16,169 nt of DNA, taken from assembly GCA_018698735.1 (NCBI GenBank), contig JABIPD010000030.1, positions 1 to 16,169 on the forward strand. The letters are read 5' to 3'. Below the pieces are notes generated by a model. It was not told where the DNA came from. It ran no database searches and was given only the letters and a program-made list of their open reading frames with translations. A program made the translations under genes and the position numbers. Shown here piece by piece: positions 12,669-16,169 of the stretch. Position 1 is the stretch's first letter; the number at the start of each line of letters is the position of its first letter. The stretch comes from Candidatus Jacksonbacteria bacterium. GTDB taxonomy: Bacteria; Patescibacteriota; Patescibacteriia; UBA9629; GWA2-43-13.

Positions 12669-13325
12669 CTACGCAGCCGCGCTGACTGCCGTGAAGGCTG
12701 TTCGTGGGTATGTGCGCAATCCCGCAGGGCCTTCTTGCCAGTACATCACGCCGTTGAGAATGGTGCACACTCCAACACATGCGCGAGATCCCGGGGATGT
12801 GTGCCCCGTGAATGGCACAACAACCGTATTTGTCATGCGCTCAGGAAGGACGCCTGCCGCTGCAACGTGTTCGTAAAACGTTGCGGGCTGGAGATTGTGG
12901 GCGAGCATGAATTCTCGTAGCTCATCCCACTCGCAGTCACTGGTCGGGATGACGAGGACCGCACGACAGTTGGTCCTTTCTGGCTGGTGCGTTTGCTTCC
13001 AACCGTGGCAGTACGGGAGATGGGCCTGGCCATGACGGTAGGGCCACTGAGTATGCCCTGGGGGGTGAGGGGCGATCCTCACAGCGTGGTCCCAACACTC
13101 CACGACCGCATCGTCCCTGAGGTCTTCCCGAATTTCGTGTGGCGACTCGTAGGCTTGGCTGCTGGTGGGGTAGTCTCTGATTCCGGCCGGAAGTCGCCAC
13201 CTGTGCCCTCCGAATCGGATGTCAGCGTTTCGCGGAGGCGGGGTTATTCCAGCTGCGCTCAATGCATCGCCGGTGCTGAGGTCTCGTCGGACGTTGCACG
13301 AATCGAGATTGATAGTCTCGAACAT
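12669..13325 (-). CDS. Unknown GC-rich gene on the minus strand, cassette 6
   Basis: The 218-residue protein starts at the ATG at 13325 (MFETINLDSCNVRRDL). I prefer this to a longer in-frame start at 13379, because a Shine-Dalgarno (AGGAG, minus strand, 13332-13336) and a perfect promoter lie just upstream of 13325 and the longer start falls in the -35. The protein is rich in His, Arg, Trp and Cys (WKQTHQPERTNC, HPPGHTQWPYRHGQ), with no recognised domain; the histidine clusters could bind metal, but that is speculation. G+C is far higher than in neighbouring genes and it is the only gene in the array on the minus strand. With its own promoter and terminator it is a complete foreign transcription unit. 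Plus-strand ORFs over the same region lack such signals. Confidence 0.65.
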   Translation of the reverse strand: MFETINLDSCNVRRDLSTGDALSAAGITPPPRNADIRFGGHRWRLPAGIRDYPTSSQAYESPHEIREDLRDDAVVECWDHAVRIAPHPPGHTQWPYRHGQAHLPYCHGWKQTHQPERTNCRAVLVIPTSDCEWDELREFMLAHNLQPATFYEHVAAAGVLPERMTNTVVVPFTGHTSPGSRACVGVCTILNGVMYWQEGPAGLRTYPRTAFTAVSAAA

Positions 13326-13350
13326 GGTGCTCTCCTGGTGGTTTGCTTGT

Positions 13351-13379
13351 ACTATATCATTTTTTTCTGGGCTTGTCAA
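13351..13379 (-). promoter_or_regulatory. Consensus sigma70 promoter of the cassette 6 gene (minus strand)
   Basis: On the minus strand, TTGACA (13379-13374) and TATAGT (13356-13351) are exactly 17 bases apart, giving a leader of about 20 bases before the ATG at 13325. It is the best promoter in the window. Confidence 0.8.
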
Positions 13380-13406
13380 GTTTTTTGTGTAGTAATTATG
13401 TCAATA

Positions 13407-13466
13407 GTTCGAACGTCGTGTACGAGGGAGTAAAGCCAATTTCACCGCCAAGCATGCGGTGTTTTT
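13407..13466 (+). repeat. Cassette repeat R6 (core plus terminator)
   Basis: The core (13407-13432) has halves GTTCGAACGTCGTG and TACGAGGGAGTA. GTTCGAAC is a perfect palindrome, and TCGT-GT-ACGA a second inverted repeat. The terminator stem CACCGC/GCGGTG is kept (13443-13466) while the loop has changed to CAAGCAT. Confidence 0.9.
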
Positions 13467-13528
13467 GGTTTGATGATAAAAGAAGTAAAGAGTGATATAA
13501 TAAAAAGGTATTTAAATTAAAAATAAAT

Positions 13529-15331
13529 ATGAAAAAAATACTGTTTTCGTTACTTACTCTAGGAGTGCTTGTAATTGTAGGATCAGTTTCTGCTGGACCA
13601 ACAACCTATTTTGACCTTAAAGGAAAAATTGTTTTACGTGTAGAGAAGAATGGTGAGGCGTATTATGTGAATCCTCAAAAATTTCGAGAAGCTATTTATC
13701 TTGGCCGTCCAGAAGACGCTTTTTCTCTTTTACGCGCAGAGGGGGTTGGCATAACTAATGCTAATTTAGAAAGAATTCCATTTGGTTTTCCTGAAACTTT
13801 TTCTGGTACAGATACCGACGGTGACGATTTGCCAGATAATTTAGAGATAGCTTTGGGCACAATGGTGTTGGCAGGCGATACAGACGGAGATGGCTATGGT
13901 GATTATGCGGAAGTCTATAGTGGGTATAATCCAAACGGGCCTGGAAAAATGAAGTATGATATGGAGTTTGCTCAAGCTCAAGCGGGGAAAATATTTCTTC
14001 AGGTAGAGAGAAATGGAGAAGCTTGGTATATAGATACCAAGGATTATAAAAGACACTACCTTGGAACCCCAGAAGCAGCCTTCGATGTTATGCGATCTTT
14101 GGGGTTGGGCATTAACGAATATAATTTCGGCAAAAATTTGAACGTTTCTCAGGTTTCGATTCCGGAGGGAGACATTCCAGTTGGAGATGGACAAGTCGTA
14201 TTAGATAGAGTTTGGAACCATTATAAAGATATTACAACCTATAAAGCAACTGGCTATCCAGTAGAACACCCCCCTAAAGGACTTCCTGGGGAAGCTGGAA
14301 TAACAATTGATGATATTGTAGAAATTGCAGATGTTGATATTTCACAGACAAAAGCAAGTGCCCAGCCGTTTAATATTTATTTTCATTCACCAGACAAAAT
14401 TGGATACGAAAGTGAAGGCGGTTCTTCAGTATCTGAATTTTTAAGTTTGATTCCTTTTCTTAGTCTTTTACGAGAAGAAAAGCAAACTATAACTATAAAA
14501 GAAGAAACAACGTATAGAGGAGTGCCTGTTGTTATTATTGAATTTATAGATAAAAGTTCTGAGGATAGTTTAACAAGGTTATGGATAACAAAAGATACCT
14601 ATAAGATTCTTAGAGTTTCTGCGTATGGAAACGTGGAAGTAAGTGAAACATTAAAAGATCTTGGAACAAATTCAGATCCTGAAGAACCTGAGATTGAATG
14701 GAAGATTATTGAAGGTCGATATGCTGAAAGTGTGAGAAGTGAATTTGATTATGCTGAAGGTGACCTCCTTCCTCGCATAGCTGTTTTCTCTTATGGTTTG
14801 TTCTTTGGCTTTATTAGTACTCAAACTGCTTCGGTTATAGATAATTATGAATATGGAGTAGAAGTACCCGGGGAAGCTTTTAAACTTAGTTTAGCGTACG
14901 GAAGAGCTGAGCCTGGATATCGTTTTTCACATCCGTCTAATTGGGAATATGAAGAATACTCTGAGTTGTACGGGATGACTAGTGAAGATTCCGATGCTGG
15001 ATCTGGGCATCGTTTAAAACAAACAGGGGAGGACTATATATTGACGATTGTCCATAAGCCAAATAGCACTGCTGATTGGCTGATTAATTATCGCAAGTCT
15101 AATAATAGCACTATAACACCTATTACATTCAATGAACTTTCGGGAATAAAGAGTGTAACAAACAATGGTGATTGTACGACTACTCATATTGCTGTAGACG
15201 GAGTTGAAACTGCTGATGGTTTTGATTTAGTGACTGGTGCGTTTGAAGTTTTTTACAACGAATGTGATTCTCATGAAATTGGAGTGAACGCTACTCTTCG
15301 AGCGATTGTTGCTTCTATAATCTTTAATTAG
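13529..15331 (+). CDS. Large secreted protein with duplicated domain and Ca-binding repeats, cassette 7
   Basis: The 600-residue protein has a Sec signal peptide (about 1-22, ending SVSA). A ~52-residue domain occurs twice, at about 31-82 (KGKIVLRVEKNGEAYYVNP, then YLGRPEDAFSLLRAEGVGI) and 152-203 (AGKIFLQVERNGEAWYIDT, then YLGTPEAAFDVMRSLGLGI). Between them are two thrombospondin-type-3-like Ca-binding loops, DTDGDDLPD (about 95-103) and DTDGDGYGD (about 117-125). The middle part (about 260-390) resembles lipoprotein-like beta-sheet carriers only loosely. The C-terminal region has YRFSHPSNWEYEEY, recalling the PsbP/MOG1-like domain of cassette 2. The protein is probably surface-exposed or secreted; function unknown. 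TATAAT at 13496-13501 is a good -10. The stop codon TAG ends on the first base of repeat R7. Confidence 0.82.
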   Translation: MKKILFSLLTLGVLVIVGSVSAGPTTYFDLKGKIVLRVEKNGEAYYVNPQKFREAIYLGRPEDAFSLLRAEGVGITNANLERIPFGFPETFSGTDTDGDDLPDNLEIALGTMVLAGDTDGDGYGDYAEVYSGYNPNGPGKMKYDMEFAQAQAGKIFLQVERNGEAWYIDTKDYKRHYLGTPEAAFDVMRSLGLGINEYNFGKNLNVSQVSIPEGDIPVGDGQVVLDRVWNHYKDITTYKATGYPVEHPPKGLPGEAGITIDDIVEIADVDISQTKASAQPFNIYFHSPDKIGYESEGGSSVSEFLSLIPFLSLLREEKQTITIKEETTYRGVPVVIIEFIDKSSEDSLTRLWITKDTYKILRVSAYGNVEVSETLKDLGTNSDPEEPEIEWKIIEGRYAESVRSEFDYAEGDLLPRIAVFSYGLFFGFISTQTASVIDNYEYGVEVPGEAFKLSLAYGRAEPGYRFSHPSNWEYEEYSELYGMTSEDSDAGSGHRLKQTGEDYILTIVHKPNSTADWLINYRKSNNSTITPITFNELSGIKSVTNNGDCTTTHIAVDGVETADGFDLVTGAFEVFYNECDSHEIGVNATLRAIVASIIFN

Positions 15332-15478
15332 TTTTAACGTCGTGTACTAGGGAGTATTTTTTCTCCCCTCCTTGCGAAGGAGGGGGTAGGGCCTGCCCGC
15401 CAATGCCAGGCCTCGGTAGGCGGGGGGAGGTTTCACAAATTTGTTATTTAATTTCACCGCTAACCATGCGGTGTTTTT
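15331..15478 (+). repeat. Cassette repeat R7 with nested palindromic element
   Basis: The core (15331-15356) has halves GTTTTAACGTCGTG and TACTAGGGAGTA. The spacer is enlarged to about 95 bases by a GC-rich insert, then the standard terminator CACCGC/GCGGTG with T5 follows at 15455-15478. Confidence 0.9.
15363..15430. repeat. REP-like palindromic insert inside R7
   Basis: CCCCTCCTT-GCG-AAGGAGGGG (15365-15385) is a perfect 9-bp stem with a 3-nt loop, followed by a GC-rich part containing GCCTGCCCGCC and GGTAGGCGGGG, which are partly complementary. The same unit recurs in R8 and in short form in R2. It is a candidate REP/MITE-like intergenic repeat. Confidence 0.7.
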
Positions 15479-15485
15479 ATTGTAC

Positions 15486-15514
15486 TTGTGAGAATGGTGT
15501 TTTTAGTGTACACT
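15486..15514 (+). promoter_or_regulatory. Promoter and operator-like palindrome of the cassette 8 toxin-antitoxin pair
   Basis: TTGTGA (15486-15491) and TACACT (15509-15514) are 17 bases apart. AGTGTACACT (15505-15514) is a perfect 10-bp palindrome covering the -10, as expected for an antitoxin operator. Confidence 0.6.
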
Positions 15515-15538
15515 TTAAGCACATTTAATTTTATATCT

Positions 15539-15787
15539 ATGACTACAAAAATAGTTGGGGTAAAAGAATTTCGAGATAATATGACGCGTTATTGGAAAAA
15601 AGCTCGGAAAGAAAATATCCGATATATAGTAATGCATCGTTCTACTCCAGTTCTTGAAGTTAATCCCCTTATGGGAGATAATTTTGTATTAGAAGAACTT
15701 GCAAAAGAGATTTCAAAATCACGCAAAGAAGTTGCAGCAGGGGAAACGTATTCACATCAGGAGGTATGTAAAATGCTTGGTTTATGA
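15539..15787 (+). CDS. Phd/YefM-like antitoxin, cassette 8
   Basis: The 82-residue protein reads KIVGVKEFRDNMTRYWKKARKENIRYIVMHRSTPVLEVNPL, typical of the Phd/YefM N-terminal DNA-binding fold. It is followed by a flexible acidic tail (LEELAKEISKSRKEVAAGETYSHQEVCKMLGL) that would wrap the toxin. The ATG at 15539 is preferred; an in-frame upstream start near 15488 lies in the promoter. Such antitoxins neutralise RelE/YoeB-type toxins and repress their own operon; the palindrome at 15505-15514 is a likely operator. The stop overlaps the toxin start by four bases (ATGA), so the two are translationally coupled. Confidence 0.85.
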   Translation: MTTKIVGVKEFRDNMTRYWKKARKENIRYIVMHRSTPVLEVNPLMGDNFVLEELAKEISKSRKEVAAGETYSHQEVCKMLGL

Positions 15788-16059
15788 AATGGCAGCTTAC
15801 GTATACACGAACAGCTGTAAAGCATTTAAAATCTCTTGACCAAAAAAGTGCACAAAGGATTGTTAAAAAGTTAGCATTTTTTATTACACAGAAAAATCCT
15901 TTAGTGTATGCTAAAAAGCTTACGCATCCAGCTTATGGAGAGTATAGATTTCGAATAGGGGATTACCGAGTTTTGTTTGATGTAAACAATAAGGGCACAG
16001 TAAAAATTTTGTTGATATTATCTATTAAACATAGAAGCGACATGTATAAAAGTCTATAG
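15784..16059 (+). CDS. RelE/ParE-superfamily toxin, cassette 8
   Basis: The 91-residue protein matches the RelE fold: WQLTYTRTAVKHLKSLDQKSAQRIVKKLAFF at the N terminus, then YGEYRFRIGDYRVLFDV and ILLILSIKHRSDMYKSL at the C terminus. The basic residues and the terminal H-R-x-x-x-Y pattern match ribosome-dependent mRNA interferases of the RelE group rather than gyrase-directed ParE, though this distinction is uncertain from sequence. It is full length and follows its antitoxin with a four-base overlap. It is the second toxin-antitoxin pair in the array. Repeat R8 begins 25 bases after the stop. Confidence 0.88.
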   Translation: MKWQLTYTRTAVKHLKSLDQKSAQRIVKKLAFFITQKNPLVYAKKLTHPAYGEYRFRIGDYRVLFDVNNKGTVKILLILSIKHRSDMYKSL

Positions 16060-16083
16060 TGTTTTAGTATTTCAAAGAGATTA

Positions 16084-16169
16084 GTTCTAGCCTCGTGTAG
16101 GAGTGAGTATTTCTTCTCCCCTCCTTACGAAGGATGGGGTAGGCCTACCCGCCATGCTAGGCTTTGGCA
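16084..16169 (+). repeat. Cassette repeat R8, cut by the window end
   Basis: The core (16084-16109) is the most divergent of the clear copies, with halves GTTCTAGCCTCGTG and TAGGAGTGAGTA. The spacer holds the same nested palindromic insert as R7 (CCCCTCCTT-ACG-AAGGATGGGG) and continues past the window. The terminator is not reached, so the array probably continues. Confidence 0.85.

Larger units (their letters stand above)
8537..16169 (+). mobile_element. Integron-like tandem cassette array anchored at tRNA-Glu (runs off the window)
   Basis: At least eight unrelated gene cassettes are strung head to tail between copies of one repeat. Core copies end at about 9375, 10594, 11222, 11974, 12545 (degenerate), 13432, 15356 and 16109, giving cassettes of about 830, 1220, 630, 750, 570, 890, 1920 and 750 bp counted from the tRNA end. 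The repeat's 3' half equals the tRNA-Glu 3' end plus terminator. Contents are accessory: two toxin-antitoxin pairs, envelope proteins, a HIT-like protein, and two GC-rich unknown genes. Seven cassettes read plus and one (cassette 6) reads minus. No integrase, transposase or plasmid gene is present in the window, so the recombinase must be elsewhere, possibly beyond the right edge. The array structure is seen directly; site-specific recombination is inferred. Confidence 0.8.

Noticed and set aside
13326..13379. Longer N terminus for the cassette 6 gene (start at 13379)
   Set aside because: That start overlaps the -35 box of the promoter at 13351-13379; transcription begins downstream of it, and the ATG at 13325 has a Shine-Dalgarno.
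12987..13433. 148-residue plus-strand ORF in cassette 6, and other overlapping plus-strand ORFs at 12654-12920
   Set aside because: They have no promoter or Shine-Dalgarno, and the 148-residue frame runs into the R6 core. The minus-strand gene has a consensus promoter, Shine-Dalgarno and terminator, and high G+C explains long spurious frames on the other strand.
15488..15538. Upstream extension of the cassette 8 antitoxin
   Set aside because: It covers the promoter and palindrome; the conserved Phd/YefM sequence begins after the ATG at 15539.
9350..16169. CRISPR array
   Set aside because: Repeats are 0.6-1.9 kb apart with genes between them, vary in sequence, and no cas gene is present.
8537..16169. 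Classical class 1-type or chromosomal integron with attC sites
   Set aside because: The repeats lack the R-box/L-box pairs and imperfect long hairpin of attC, they match a tRNA 3' end instead, and no intI-like gene is in the window.
8537..16169. Prophage or conjugative element at tRNA-Glu
   Set aside because: No structural phage, replication, relaxase or transfer genes; repeats recur at each gene rather than only at two ends.

Overview
The window looks like a chromosomal segment of a small-genome bacterium, most likely a Candidate Phyla Radiation (Patescibacteria) member. This placement is inferred from compact, short versions of housekeeping proteins, short intergenic gaps, an AT-rich backbone using the standard code (TGA is a stop), and secreted proteins of a style common in that group. 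No rRNA or marker tree is available here to confirm it.

Left part (1-8286), conserved chromosome: the 3' part of a YgjP/SprT-like metallopeptidase gene, an RsuA/RluB-family rRNA pseudouridine synthase, a short TsaB-like protein, an NDH-2-like FAD oxidoreductase, then a division/cell-wall (dcw) operon mraZ-rsmH-ftsL-like-ftsI-murF. mraZ has a clear sigma70-type promoter overlapped by four TGGNN boxes at exact 10-bp spacing, the expected MraZ autoregulatory site. The dcw cluster stops after murF; mraY, murD, ftsW and murG do not follow.

Junction (8287-8588): a strongly structured intergenic segment, then a tRNA-Glu (anticodon CTC) and a Rho-independent terminator.

Right part (8537 to the window end), accessory array: this is the striking feature. 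Starting at the 3' end of tRNA-Glu there are at least eight tandem gene cassettes separated by a conserved repeat. Each complete repeat has a ~26-bp core (5' half GTTCTAACGTCGTG, 3' half TACTAGGGAGTA) followed by a short variable spacer and a near-invariant terminator hairpin (CACCGC, 7-nt loop, GCGGTG, T5). The 3' half of the core plus the terminator matches the tRNA-Glu 3' end plus its own downstream terminator (50 of 52 bases identical between tRNA and first repeat). This is what serial site-specific integration at a tRNA 3' end would leave. Cassette contents: (1) a GC-rich unknown protein; (2) a polytopic membrane protein with a C-terminal PsbP/MOG1-like domain; (3) a HicBA toxin-antitoxin pair; (4) a membrane-anchored coiled-coil protein; (5) a HIT-like protein; (6) a GC-rich unknown gene on the minus strand; (7) a large secreted Ca-binding-repeat protein; (8) a Phd/YefM-RelE-type toxin-antitoxin pair. 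Several cassettes carry a recognisable promoter of their own and nearly all are closed by the repeat's terminator, so each looks like an insulated transcription unit. The array resembles an integron in logic (small unrelated genes, one conserved recombination-like repeat, toxin-antitoxin modules, foreign base composition), but the repeat is tRNA-derived and no integrase lies in the window. The array runs off the right edge inside the eighth repeat.
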